Of a stretch of DNA of 64,000 bases, positions 17,700 through 27,011 are shown one piece after another. The notes below the pieces were generated by a model. It was given only the letters and a program-made list of their open reading frames with translations. It did no database searches and was not told the origin of the DNA. Numbering within the stretch: position 1 is the first letter of the stretch; each line of letters starts with the position of its first letter. Source of the DNA: Kaistia dalseonensis (GTDB taxonomy: Bacteria > Pseudomonadota > Alphaproteobacteria > Rhizobiales > Kaistiaceae); contig NZ_JAUSVO010000001.1 of the NCBI RefSeq assembly GCF_030814715.1, positions 186,001-250,000 on the forward strand, written 5' to 3'. The position numbers were made by a program, and so were the translations under genes.

Positions 17700-20600
17700 C
17701 TACCAGGTCGAGCCGGGCGCGCGCAGGCCCGCAATGCTGTAGGATTGCGACGCCGTGACGAAGGGCACGATGCGCTCGATCGCATGCAGCAGGCTGCCAT
17801 CATAGGGCACCGGCTCCTTGGGATAGTCTTCCCAGGCTAGATCGAGATCGAACAACGGACGCAGGGCCTCTGGCCGGAACCAGAACATGGTGCCGAGCGG
17901 GAAATCGAAGAACTCCGGGAATTCGGACGAGAGCCCCATCCGTTCGGCGAGCGCTTCGGCATTCCGGCGATTGCCATCCCATCCGACCAGATGGGGGTCC
18001 TCGGCGAAAGCGAGCCCGAGATCCGGGTTGGCGGCGAAAGCGGACGCCGCCACGTCGAGCATGGGAAATTCCCGGCCGATCAGATTGTCCCAGGCAAACG
18101 TCCGCCAGATGTCGCCGAGGTCCGCATCAGCAGAGGCAGTCGAAGCGCTCTTCTTGCCGTGGACATGACCCCAGAGATCGTAGGCCCCGGAGGCGATTTC
18201 CTCGCGGAAGCCGGTCAGCATTGGGCCGATATCGCGACCGAGGTTAGGCATGACGCGAATTGTCACCGCACCATCATGCTCGGAGAAGGCGCGCTGCAAA
18301 TACTGCGCCTTGGCTTCCGTGTCAGTGGAGATGAACAAGTCGCATGGGGTACCATTCCCGTTCAGTCTCAGGGCCAACTCGCCGGCATGATCGGTATAGT
18401 GGAAGTGCGCGTGCAGAGCGACGCGGAGCGGTTGTGTCACCTTGGCCGGCTTGTTATCAGGCGAAAACACCGGATGCAGCCAGGAGCCCTTCGGGCGGCC
18501 TTGCCTGATCCAGTGTGCAGTCGGATCCTGTCCGCCGGGACCGCAATCCTCAATATGGTCGACAGCGTAAGCCTGCGGATGGAAGCCCGGTATCGCGCGG
18601 CGGAAATAGGCGTTCCTGTGCTGATCCGGGCTCAGGCCGACAACGGTCGACTGCACAAGAACGATCTGTTCGACAGATGCCGACTCAGGCAGAGGCAGTG
18701 CCGCACGCCGTGGCAGCGCGAGTTCAGGTTCGACCGCGCCGGATTTGAGCAGGGTTTCCAAATCAGCGGCAGACAAAGCGGCGGCAGCCTCGCGACCCCA
18801 TGTATCTATCTTGGTTGCGTAGACCTCACCATTGAAGGCGCTGCGGCCCACGCGTTGAACCGCGCGCCTCATGGTCTGCAGCAAGGCCGGATCGGTCGCG
18901 AGCTGGCAAATCGCCTGAGCGGCGGCTTCCACGTCGAGATGTGGGACCACCAAGGCGCGTGTTTCGGGATCGCTGGCAAGAACCTCGCCCGTGCCGCTGG
19001 CGCCCTCGAAGCAAATCGTCGGAAGCCCAAGTGTGATCGCGTCGATACCCACATTGGGCTGCGGATCGAGCCGTGACGACATGAAAAAGACGTCCGCCGT
19101 CCGATAGGCCGGTTCAAACTCTGAAACGTGATCGAGGAAAACGACGGAGTCGTCCAGGCCCGATTTGTTGATCTGCTCGCGGAGATAGACCGAATAGGAA
19201 GCATCCTCATCCGGCTTGTAGCCATCGCCCACCCAGATGAACTTGAAGCGAACACCTGGTGCGTGCCGTCGTGCAGCGGCAGCGACCGAAAGAAACAGGT
19301 CGACACCCTTCCGAATGTGAACGTATCCGGCGCCGAGGACGATGAACGTGTCCGCCTCGTCCGCCGATCGCATCACTTCGCCGATATCGGGTTCGGCCTC
19401 GCCCTCTGCCTCGGATGTCCCGTCCGGCACGAGCTGGCGCCCTTGGGCGAGAACGTGGACGCCGCGACGCATCTCGAAACCCGGGAAGTTCTCGTAGGCG
19501 GACTTCGCCACGACATGCGCGGGAAATACGATGTGCGCCGCCCAGTCAAGGGCGGGGCGCATCCAGCTGAGCGGGCGTGTATAGGACGCAAATTCATGCA
19601 CGAGCGCGACCGAGGGGACGCCCAAGGCGGCGAAAGGGGGCACCAAGGGGCTTGTCACGATGCTGTTGGCGACGGCGTAGAGGGGCTTGTAGGCTTGGGC
19701 GATGCGCTCTGCGAGGAATGCGAATTCGGCGGGATGCCATTCCTCTTCCGTCAAAGGTCCGACAACCAGATCGCTTTCGGCGGCGAAATCGTCCTGCAAG
19801 GCGCCGCCACGCATGAGCAACGTGATGACCGGATGCTTCTTGCGCAGATCGCGAACGAGGTTCCACCCCAGGATCGGCGCGCCGGTCCGAGATGCTTCGT
19901 GGCATATGACCAGGATCGGCTGCCGCTCGTCCTGCAACGGCGCGAAGCTGAGCCGCCGCGTCGATTGCACGCCGCGGCGGCCTTCGGCTCGTCCATAATT
20001 CTGGAAGTGCAGGAGTGGGGTGACTTTTGCCACCTTCAGGTCCGGATATCGTTCGAAATAGAACTTGGGATCGAAGGAATCCGAGGGTGCCCAGCCCAGG
20101 TTTTCGCCAACGATGACATAATGCAGCGCCGCGTCCATATCGCTCGGCAACCGGCGGCCGTAGAAATCGGCGTCGAAATACGGACTGACGCGGACTTCCG
20201 CGGCCATCTGTTTCGCCTCTGCGATGGTGGCGGGAGGCGCAGCCCCGTTCTCTGACAGCTTTCGCCAGATACGAATGGGATTGCCGATCTGTCCGGCGGC
20301 CGCATAGAACGGCCGGACAAAGGCGGCATCGACATGGGGGCCTGCGCTTCGCAGGCGGCGGCCTTCGCTGAGGCCATGTCTGAGAAAGTGAAACAGCGGG
20401 TTCATGGTCGACGCTGCAACGTCGGGATTGGCCAGCAGGTACTGCTTGGTGTCGAAGATCGGCCCGGGATTTCGCGCCTCGGCTGCACCGAGACCCAGAT
20501 AATGCAGGATCGGGTCTAGCTGCAGGGCGGCCACATCGGGATAGGTCGCAAGATACCATTCGGCGTCGAAGAGATGCGACGACAGGATGAGACGGTAGGT

Positions 20601-21794
20601 CCGGGCCAGACGCCGTTTCCGCTTGATGATCAAACGGCTAATACCATCCAGTTCACGCGGAAGCTTGGCGCCGGCGGCCGACTGCATTCTTGTGAACAGC
20701 CGGAGCGATTGTTCCTGGAATTCGGTCCGCAGATCTGAATCAAGGTCTGCCAAGGCAAGAGCGTGCTGAGCGTGTAGCCGCGCGATTGTCGCTTGTTCGA
20801 CATCGAGTTTCGCTCTTGTCTGCGTGAGCGTGTCCTGCGCGGCAGCGAGTTCTGCCCGTATCCGTGTGGCCGTCGCCTGCTCCTCCGCCAGATTCGCTCG
20901 CAGGGAGGCCTCGATAATTGCCATGTTCTGGCGGGACTGTTCGGCCTCGGCCAGATCCGCTCGCAGGGAGGCTTCGATAATCGCCATGTTCTGGCGGGAC
21001 TGTTCGGCCTCGGCCAGGCGCCTGTCGATCTGCTCCCGGTAGAAGTCGGCGTGGAGGACGCTGGGAGATGCGGGAGGAATCGGGACGCGCGCCGCGAGAG
21101 CAAGGAAATAGGGCGCTTGCGGCACGCCGGCGACCCGCTCAAACAACTGGCCGTCACGTGTGGTGTAGCCTTCCACGCCGCCGGCCTGCTCTCCGGGAGG
21201 CGGCAAGATAACAGAGCCGATGACGGCAGCCTGCTCGAACAGACGGACATGCGGAAAGCGGGTCGACAGCAGGTCGACGAATTCCTGCCTGTTCAGTTCG
21301 TGAACATGGAAGGGGTTCTGGTAGTCCTGAGCATCCGAGTAGATCTCCCGGTTGGGCGAGGACATGATGACGATGCCGCCCGGCCGAAGGACACGATCGA
21401 TCTCGGCGATGAACTCCGACTGGCCCGCAAAGTGCTCGATCGTCTCGAAGCTGACGACGACATCGACGGAGTGGTCATCGATCGGAAGCTTGGTGGCATC
21501 GCCCCGCCGGTAACTCACGCGCTCGGAGATATAATTCTTGTTGGCGAAATCGACGGTCTTCTGGTCGATGTCGACGCCGATTACACTTCGTGCGACCTGT
21601 CCCAGCAGAAAGCTGCCATAGCCTTCCCCACTAGCAACGTCCAGAACGTTAAAATCGGCACAGTAGCGCAGAGCGAAAAGGTAACGATGATAGTGTTCGC
21701 GCTGAATGGTGCCTTCAATTCCTGATGTATACCGTTCGCCATCAAATGGCATCACCTGTTCAGGATGGGGGAACTTGAAGGTCGAACGATTCAT
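17700..21794 (-). CDS. Multidomain glycan protein: methyltransferase, coiled coil, GT4-type glycosyltransferase and RgpF-like domain
   Basis: 1364 residues from the ATG at 21794, with AGAGGA upstream. Residues 1-200 are a SAM methyltransferase (FNVLDVASGEGYGSF near residue 50, VVSFETIEHF, then LRPGGIVIMSSPNR). Residues about 250-390 are a coiled coil holding two almost identical 21-residue repeats. Residues about 405-600 contain repeated units of the type YLATYPDVA…HYLGLGAAE, often seen in giant glycosyltransferases. From about 620 to 970 is a GT-B glycosyltransferase (VICHEASRTGAP at its start, VFFMSSRLDPQPNVGIDAI and CFEGASGTGEV at the nucleotide-sugar site). From about 1120 to the end is a rhamnan-synthesis RgpF-like domain (HAHFHYTDHAGELALRL, MPNLGRDIGPML, GHVHGKKS). 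It probably assembles and methylates a surface polysaccharide at the inner membrane. No membrane segment is evident. Confidence 0.85.
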   Translation of the reverse strand: MNRSTFKFPHPEQVMPFDGERYTSGIEGTIQREHYHRYLFALRYCADFNVLDVASGEGYGSFLLGQVARSVIGVDIDQKTVDFANKNYISERVSYRRGDATKLPIDDHSVDVVVSFETIEHFAGQSEFIAEIDRVLRPGGIVIMSSPNREIYSDAQDYQNPFHVHELNRQEFVDLLSTRFPHVRLFEQAAVIGSVILPPPGEQAGGVEGYTTRDGQLFERVAGVPQAPYFLALAARVPIPPASPSVLHADFYREQIDRRLAEAEQSRQNMAIIEASLRADLAEAEQSRQNMAIIEASLRANLAEEQATATRIRAELAAAQDTLTQTRAKLDVEQATIARLHAQHALALADLDSDLRTEFQEQSLRLFTRMQSAAGAKLPRELDGISRLIIKRKRRLARTYRLILSSHLFDAEWYLATYPDVAALQLDPILHYLGLGAAEARNPGPIFDTKQYLLANPDVAASTMNPLFHFLRHGLSEGRRLRSAGPHVDAAFVRPFYAAAGQIGNPIRIWRKLSENGAAPPATIAEAKQMAAEVRVSPYFDADFYGRRLPSDMDAALHYVIVGENLGWAPSDSFDPKFYFERYPDLKVAKVTPLLHFQNYGRAEGRRGVQSTRRLSFAPLQDERQPILVICHEASRTGAPILGWNLVRDLRKKHPVITLLMRGGALQDDFAAESDLVVGPLTEEEWHPAEFAFLAERIAQAYKPLYAVANSIVTSPLVPPFAALGVPSVALVHEFASYTRPLSWMRPALDWAAHIVFPAHVVAKSAYENFPGFEMRRGVHVLAQGRQLVPDGTSEAEGEAEPDIGEVMRSADEADTFIVLGAGYVHIRKGVDLFLSVAAAARRHAPGVRFKFIWVGDGYKPDEDASYSVYLREQINKSGLDDSVVFLDHVSEFEPAYRTADVFFMSSRLDPQPNVGIDAITLGLPTICFEGASGTGEVLASDPETRALVVPHLDVEAAAQAICQLATDPALLQTMRRAVQRVGRSAFNGEVYATKIDTWGREAAAALSAADLETLLKSGAVEPELALPRRAALPLPESASVEQIVLVQSTVVGLSPDQHRNAYFRRAIPGFHPQAYAVDHIEDCGPGGQDPTAHWIRQGRPKGSWLHPVFSPDNKPAKVTQPLRVALHAHFHYTDHAGELALRLNGNGTPCDLFISTDTEAKAQYLQRAFSEHDGAVTIRVMPNLGRDIGPMLTGFREEIASGAYDLWGHVHGKKSASTASADADLGDIWRTFAWDNLIGREFPMLDVAASAFAANPDLGLAFAEDPHLVGWDGNRRNAEALAERMGLSSEFPEFFDFPLGTMFWFRPEALRPLFDLDLAWEDYPKEPVPYDGSLLHAIERIVPFVTASQSYSIAGLRAPGSTW
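20891..21016. repeat. 63-bp tandem duplication inside the glycan gene
   Basis: Two head-to-tail 63-bp units (20891-20953 and 20954-21016) differ at only three positions. They encode two copies of a 21-residue stretch containing AEQSRQNMAIIEASLRA. Three heptads per unit mean that the duplication lengthens the coiled coil without changing its register. Confidence 0.95.
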
Positions 21795-22829
21795 GAAGTC
21801 CTCTTCGGCCAATCCGTTCGGCACGATTTGCGTTCGTAGGCCCAATCAACGATCAGTGTAGCGTCATCAAGGGCAATGATACCGAGTTCGATAATGGCTC
21901 AATGGTCTGCATGAACACGCCCAATGTCTTTCCTTCGATATTGTTGCTTCAGCGACGCGCCAATCCAGTAAGCCGCACCGCCTCCGTATCCGAGTTGTCG
22001 CAAGAGCTTCATCTACATCAGTCGCGCACCAAAGGCCTTGGCTGCCTCGTCGGAACCACCCCTGGCGGCATCGGTTCGGCGCGGCCACGGCACGACGCGA
22101 ATGGCATGGACCCGAACCGTCGGTCCAGCCTTCGGCAGGCGTCGTGCTGTCGACATGTTGCCACCACCGAGCGTGTCGGAACTCCCCTCAACTGACCATA
22201 GTCGTGCCTTCACTATCAGAATTGATGCCCAGACCAAGGTCACAGTAGTGTTGGAGCGCTCATTTCCATGGACAAGACAGGACCATGTCTCCGTGGGAAG
22301 CGGTATCATCGCGCTGGCGGCACATTCAAGAAGAACTTCGTCAGCGCTAAAAGTCTGTCCAGTTCAATCAGTCGCCACGATCCGCGGTCTGGTGGCGGTG
22401 TCGGACCTGGATTCTGGGTCGCAATCCGGCCGCGACGATCGGGGCGCGCTGCTGCTGATCTCGGCGCGACACGATCGTGTGTCAAACTAGGACAGCGGGC
22501 GCCATTGCGATCAGGGGAGCCGGATGTTCGAAAGCTGGGAACAGAACGATCGCGGCGAAGACTCGCGTCCTCACTCTCTATACAACAGCAAGAGCCGATC
22601 GGATGGCTGACCCGGCCGGCTAGGTCAACTCAATCTGCGTATTGCTTCTTGAGACAGTCAGCCTGCGCTCTTGCCGCCACCGCCCGCATTGGGAGTGACC
22701 TCGATCACACGCACGCAATATTATGGTGCCATGGGCTAGCAACACCGGATAGGGTGGCGCGATAAGTGCATCGAGCTTTCCAAGAACGTGCTAGGGCATT
22801 GGGTGTTCACCTGGACGAAGAAGAGATAG
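21795..22829. other. 1-kb region without a convincing gene
   Basis: Short open frames on both strands overlap each other, lack ribosome sites and have no family character. One small frame on the minus strand (21899-22012, 37 codons, ending …YRRKDIGRVHADH) reads like the tail of a lost protein. The base composition is less GC-rich than that of the core genes. No inverted-repeat ends or transposase motifs were found. It lies between the divergent glycan gene and the epimerase gene, so it must hold both promoters. It is probably decayed DNA left by rearrangement. Confidence 0.4.
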
Positions 22830-23795
22830 ATGATCCTTATTATCGGTGGTTCGGGTTTTCTTGGTCGACATTTTCGTGATCTCCTCGTGGCAAGAGGCGA
22901 GGAGAGCATCATCGTCACGCGAAACGTTGCTCGCGCCAGGGAATATGCGATGGCGGGGGAACGCTTCGTCAGCTCCGAGGAGTTCGGCGGGCGATATGCG
23001 GAGGATATCGTTTCCGATGCGAGCGTGATCGTCTATCTCGCGACGGGATCCACGCCCGCGACATTCGCCGATCGGCCATGGCTGGAGATTCCGCAGGTCG
23101 TCGCACCCGTGTCGGAGTTCATGCTCAGATTCGCCTCCGTCAACCCGACGGCCAAGCGGATCTTCGTCTCATCGGGGGGGACGATCTACGGCAATCCGCA
23201 GGTCCACCCGGTCGATGAAGACCAGCCGAGCATGCCCATTTCCGCCTATGGCATGGGCAAGCACATGATCGAGGAGTCCGTTCAGTTCGCTGGTCGCACC
23301 TACGGGCTGAACTACAACATCCTTCGTGTTTCGAACCCCATTGGCCGTCATCATCAGAGCGCGGCCCAGGGCGTTGTGTCTGCCGCCATCCGCAGCCTTG
23401 TGACGGGCACAGAGTTCAACATGTATGGCGATGGCACGTCGGTCAGGGACTACGTCGATGCGGACGATGTCGCCGAAGCGATATGGGCCGCTTGCCGTGA
23501 TACGTGTTTCAACGATCGCATCTGGAACGTGGGGTCCGGCGTCGGCCATTCGCTCACCGACATCCTGGAACTCGTGGAAGAGGTCACCGGTCGGAAGCTC
23601 AGGGTGAAGCACATTCCGAGCCGGAAGATCGACGTGCAGAAAGTGATCCTGAATTGCAGCCGGGTGGCGGCTGATATTGGCTGGGTCGCGCGGCGGGACA
23701 TCGCGCGCACGATCGAAGATATCTGGATGGGGCATATCCGCAGCATGGACTTGGACGAGCGACGGATTGCCTACGCCATTCCGGGGCGCTTCTGA
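22830..23795 (+). CDS. NAD-dependent nucleotide-sugar epimerase/dehydratase
   Basis: 321 residues, with AAGAAGAGAT just before the start. It is an extended short-chain dehydrogenase: ILIIGGSGFLGRHF binds NAD at the N-terminus, IFVSSGGTIYG supplies the catalytic Ser/Thr region, and YGMGKHMIEE holds the Tyr/Lys pair. RVSNPIGRHH and YGDGTSVRDYVDADDVA are signatures of the UDP-glucose 4-epimerase subgroup. The exact sugar is not predictable. It would supply a sugar nucleotide for the neighbouring glycosyltransferase. Confidence 0.87.
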   Translation: MILIIGGSGFLGRHFRDLLVARGEESIIVTRNVARAREYAMAGERFVSSEEFGGRYAEDIVSDASVIVYLATGSTPATFADRPWLEIPQVVAPVSEFMLRFASVNPTAKRIFVSSGGTIYGNPQVHPVDEDQPSMPISAYGMGKHMIEESVQFAGRTYGLNYNILRVSNPIGRHHQSAAQGVVSAAIRSLVTGTEFNMYGDGTSVRDYVDADDVAEAIWAACRDTCFNDRIWNVGSGVGHSLTDILELVEEVTGRKLRVKHIPSRKIDVQKVILNCSRVAADIGWVARRDIARTIEDIWMGHIRSMDLDERRIAYAIPGRF

Positions 23796-24134
23796 CGCGC
23801 CTCAGACAGGCGAGGGGACGGAAGACGTTCGCCTGGCTTCCTCCAGATTGGGCGGAACCCCTCGAGCAAAAGCATAGATCTTTGAAGGGCTCGCGCTTCC
23901 GGCAGGTCAGATCTCAAGCATGCCAGGCGAACCGGCCGCCCCGGGGGACCGTGTCTGTCGGTCCATCGCCAATGCATCCGTATTGAAACGCCCGGGTCAT
24001 GGCGGCAAATCGGGGAGGGCGAGGCCGGCATATGGCAGGCCCGGCTCGCGACGGAGCCTTACAGTCCACGGCTATTTGCCTTCATAGACAGGCAGCGCGG
24101 CTTGCGATCGGCCCAGTTCATGGGGAGCGCAAGA
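23796..24134. other. Intergenic region, nothing recognised
   Basis: 339 bp between the epimerase gene and the end of the convergent three-gene unit. I see no gene, no strong hairpin with a T-tract and no repeat. Confidence 0.5.
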
Positions 24135-24329
24135 TCATCGCCTCTGTTTGTCTGCGATCGCATCCTCGCCAAGGTTGTCCTGTTTCCTCGTAGCGCTCAG
24201 CAGAGCTTTGAGTTCCTCAAGTTCGGCTCGTAGTGTCGCGTTTTCGCCGAGTACGGCGGCAAGCATATCGTGTGCGGCGTTTCGTTGGCCGGAAATCGTC
24301 TCGATGATCGTTCTCGTTCTCAGATCCAT
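24135..24329 (-). CDS. Small coiled-coil protein coupled to the exported pair
   Basis: 64 residues from the ATG at 24329; a GTG immediately before it (24330-24332) is also possible. The start region overlaps the stop codon of the upstream gene (GTGA/ATGA type), which points to coupled translation. The sequence is charged and helical, with a heptad pattern through ENATLRAELEELKALLSA, and has no signal peptide or cysteine. I do not recognise a family. As the last gene of the unit it may be a cytoplasmic chaperone or oligomerisation partner, which is inference from position. Confidence 0.55.
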   Translation of the reverse strand: MDLRTRTIIETISGQRNAAHDMLAAVLGENATLRAELEELKALLSATRKQDNLGEDAIADKQRR

Positions 24330-25639
24330 CACTCGTTACCTGTATCGTCCGAAATAAGGCCCAACGCGTCCAACGCCGCGAGCAATTTCTTAAGTGTCGC
24401 GCCGTACTCGATTTTTCCTGATATCGACGGTTTTGGTTGCGGGGAGGCTCCGAAGAAGCCGACACCTTCAACGCCCACGCTCAGCCCGATCGTGCCGTCA
24501 CCCACAACTTGCAGCGCGCGCGCATCGGCTGCATAAACGACGCGACTGCGCCCAATGCTGGCGGCATGCCAGCGGTGCATTGGATGAATGGTCTCGTCCA
24601 CGCTCCCGTCGAAATAGACGCCGTCGCCGCGCTTCAATACAAGCGCCGCACCCTCAAAGCCAGGGTATTCGAAGTATGCCTGCGTTAAGTCGATCCCGAC
24701 TCGCGAGTGGCCGTACGCAGTGTAGAACACATTCCATGGTTTGGTGCCGTCAACCGATTTGGCAACATAGCCCATCCAGACCGCGTGATTTGCACCTGTG
24801 TCATTGGTTCGCACGCCACGCGTTACATGGCCGACATAACCGACATCATGCCCCTCGTCGAAGCCGAGGACCTCATATGGCTCCAAGAATACGCCATCTG
24901 CCCTCGCATGAACCTGACCATGGATGATATGACCTGACGCATTGGCCAGGAAATCGGTAGATCCTGGCATCCGGCCCGACACGTTAATATACGCGCTATA
25001 GGCGGCGGCATCGCCTTGTCCAAATTGATCCAGCTTGACGTGATGGGCCGCCGCCACGGTTCGTCCCAGCCCATAATCGGGATAGTCGTTATATCCGCTC
25101 TTGTTGAGCAAATAGGTGAAGTGCGGATAGGCTTCAGGCGTATAGAGCCGATCCCATTCCATATCACCGAAGCTCTTCCATGATGGCGTTCCGAGCGTGT
25201 CTTTGCCCGAGATGATATGTTCCGTGGCGAACTGTATGTGTGACACGTCGCCGTCGAACGCCGTGTAAATAGTTGTCTGATCGCCTGTCTGAGGGCGATC
25301 AGAAACTTGGGAATAGAAGGGCGCTGTCTTTCCTGTTGTCGTCTTAATCTGCCCGAGGCCAAGAAGCCGAGACCTCAGCTCGTCCACGGGCTTGTCGAAG
25401 TGAAATATGCCGGGTGGAATGAAGAGGATGTGATCTGCGGGCAAGGTCGCATGCGTGCCCGACCGCACCTCCGTATTGGCGCGTCCAAACGACCCGAACT
25501 CGACAATATTGTCTAGCCAGGAGGTGGTGTTGCCCCCGTCTGACGCCGCCGGTTCTGCAAGCGCCGATGCAACCGGGGCGGCCGTGCCCAGAGCAAGGAG
25601 GCCCCATATGTCCCGTCTATTCAGCATCGGTGAATCCAT
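24329..25639 (-). CDS. Exported protein with phage-tailspike-like C-terminal module, paralogue 2
   Basis: 436 residues (432 if the ATG at 25627 is used). The N-terminus MLNRRDIWGLLALGT, ending ASALA before EPAAS, is a signal peptide with a twin arginine, so Tat export is possible. The body has ILFIPPGIFHFDKP and RSRLLGLGQIKT, a pattern found at the start of right-handed beta-helix domains of tailspikes and pectate-lyase-like proteins. The end, GFFGASPQPKPSISG followed by LLAALDALGLISDD, is the short module that ends many phage tail proteins. It aligns throughout with its neighbour at 25680-27011. A role in binding or trimming the cell's own polysaccharide is an inference. No catalytic residues can be named. 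Confidence 0.6.
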   Translation of the reverse strand: MDSPMLNRRDIWGLLALGTAAPVASALAEPAASDGGNTTSWLDNIVEFGSFGRANTEVRSGTHATLPADHILFIPPGIFHFDKPVDELRSRLLGLGQIKTTTGKTAPFYSQVSDRPQTGDQTTIYTAFDGDVSHIQFATEHIISGKDTLGTPSWKSFGDMEWDRLYTPEAYPHFTYLLNKSGYNDYPDYGLGRTVAAAHHVKLDQFGQGDAAAYSAYINVSGRMPGSTDFLANASGHIIHGQVHARADGVFLEPYEVLGFDEGHDVGYVGHVTRGVRTNDTGANHAVWMGYVAKSVDGTKPWNVFYTAYGHSRVGIDLTQAYFEYPGFEGAALVLKRGDGVYFDGSVDETIHPMHRWHAASIGRSRVVYAADARALQVVGDGTIGLSVGVEGVGFFGASPQPKPSISGKIEYGATLKKLLAALDALGLISDDTGNE

Positions 25640-25679
25640 AAGAGAATCAGGCCACGTCTCCGGGCCGCCTGGTCGAACG

Positions 25680-27011
25680 CTAATCGACGGTTAGGTCCTC
25701 AACCAAGTTTAATTCAACCAGAGCGCCTATCACCGCGCCAAGCAGTCGGCCAGTGTCGGACCTGCTTCCCGATATCTTGGGCTGCGACGCCGGCGGAGCT
25801 CCAAACAGGCCAAGATTTCCAGTGAGAGCCAAACCGTCCTGGCTGAGGCTAAGCGTCGATTGATCACCGTTTCTGATCGTAATCGACTTATCTGCTGAAT
25901 CGTAGCCTATCCAAATATCGCCAGGATCCTCGCATTTCCAGCGGCTTTCCGCAGGAATGTTCATATCGAGATGGCCATCGAAATAGATCCGTTGGCCGCT
26001 GGAAAGGACCATCGCAGCGCCCTCGAAGCCCTCGGACTCAAAATACGCCTGAGTAAAATCAATGCCGATCTTCGAAGAGCCATAGGCTGTATAAAAGACG
26101 TCCCAAGGCTTGTCGCCACCAACCGATTTCGCAACGTAGCCAATCCAGTTGGCGTACTTCTCTCCGGTATTGTTTGTGCGCCGTCCGAGCAGCAGATGCC
26201 CTACGGATCCCACATCAAAGCCCGAGTCCGTGTAGGCGGATTCAACAGGCAGAAGGAATACGCCATCGGCCTGCGCTCTGATCTCGGAGACAAAACCCAT
26301 GCCCCAGGCATTGTTGATCACATGCTCGGAGTCCGGGTTTTGGCCGGAGACCCGGCTGCGGGCAACGTAGGCGGCGGAATCGCCGCGGCCGAGATGCACA
26401 ACATCCGTAAGATGTGCGGTCGCCATTGTGGCGCCGCGCATATCAGTCCTGCCACCGAGATCTCGACTGCCACTCTCATTGTGAAGAAAAGTGACCGTCG
26501 CGTAGGCTTCCGGAGTGTAAACGCGAAGGACGTCGGGAGAGCTGTCGGATGCATGACCAAGTGTGTCAGCCCCTTTGATCACATGACCGACAGCGAAATT
26601 CACGCGCGATATATCGCCTTCGAATGCGGATCCGATCGTCTTGCCATCAACAGATTGCGGGCGTTCATCAATCATCGAGTAGTATGGTGGCGTTACGCCA
26701 TCCGTCGCTCGAATCTGGCCCAAGCCATGAAGGCGTGACCGGATAAATTCCATGGGCTTGTCAAACAGGAACTCGCCATATGGAACATAGACAGGGGACG
26801 GTTGGCCAAGATTTGAGAGCACATCTACTGTGTCCTCTCCATCTCCCTGAGTTGCTGTATTCAGATTGGCGACAAGGACGGGGTCGACAATCAGAGGTTC
26901 GGCTGCTGCAACTGTCGAAAATAGATAGTTTTCGGAGACGGCGGCGATTGAGCCCAGTGCCAGCGCGTCAAGTATCTGGCGCCTATTCTTCAGTATCTGC
27001 GAGCCGAGCAT
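25680..27011 (-). CDS. Exported protein with phage-tailspike-like C-terminal module, paralogue 1
   Basis: 443 residues from the ATG at 27011; the ribosome site is weak. The signal sequence contains NRRQILDALALGSIAAV and ends VAAAEP, again with paired arginines. It shares most landmarks with paralogue 2: VYVPYGEFLFDKP, RSRLHGLGQIRA, VYTPEAYATVTFL, ADGVFL, GYVAKSVGGDKPWDVFYTAYG, TQAYFESEGFEGAA and YFDGHLDM. The C-terminus GLFGAPPASQPKISG with LLGAVIGALVELNLVED is the tail-protein module. The next gene starts 40 bp downstream. A phage origin followed by addition of a signal peptide and duplication is the simplest reading, but no phage genes surround it. Confidence 0.6.
   Translation of the reverse strand: MLGSQILKNRRQILDALALGSIAAVSENYLFSTVAAAEPLIVDPVLVANLNTATQGDGEDTVDVLSNLGQPSPVYVPYGEFLFDKPMEFIRSRLHGLGQIRATDGVTPPYYSMIDERPQSVDGKTIGSAFEGDISRVNFAVGHVIKGADTLGHASDSSPDVLRVYTPEAYATVTFLHNESGSRDLGGRTDMRGATMATAHLTDVVHLGRGDSAAYVARSRVSGQNPDSEHVINNAWGMGFVSEIRAQADGVFLLPVESAYTDSGFDVGSVGHLLLGRRTNNTGEKYANWIGYVAKSVGGDKPWDVFYTAYGSSKIGIDFTQAYFESEGFEGAAMVLSSGQRIYFDGHLDMNIPAESRWKCEDPGDIWIGYDSADKSITIRNGDQSTLSLSQDGLALTGNLGLFGAPPASQPKISGSRSDTGRLLGAVIGALVELNLVEDLTVD

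Noticed and set aside
24135-27011. Prophage or tailocin
   Set aside because: Only tailspike-like C-terminal modules are present. There are no capsid, baseplate, tube, holin or integrase genes nearby, and the proteins carry export signals.
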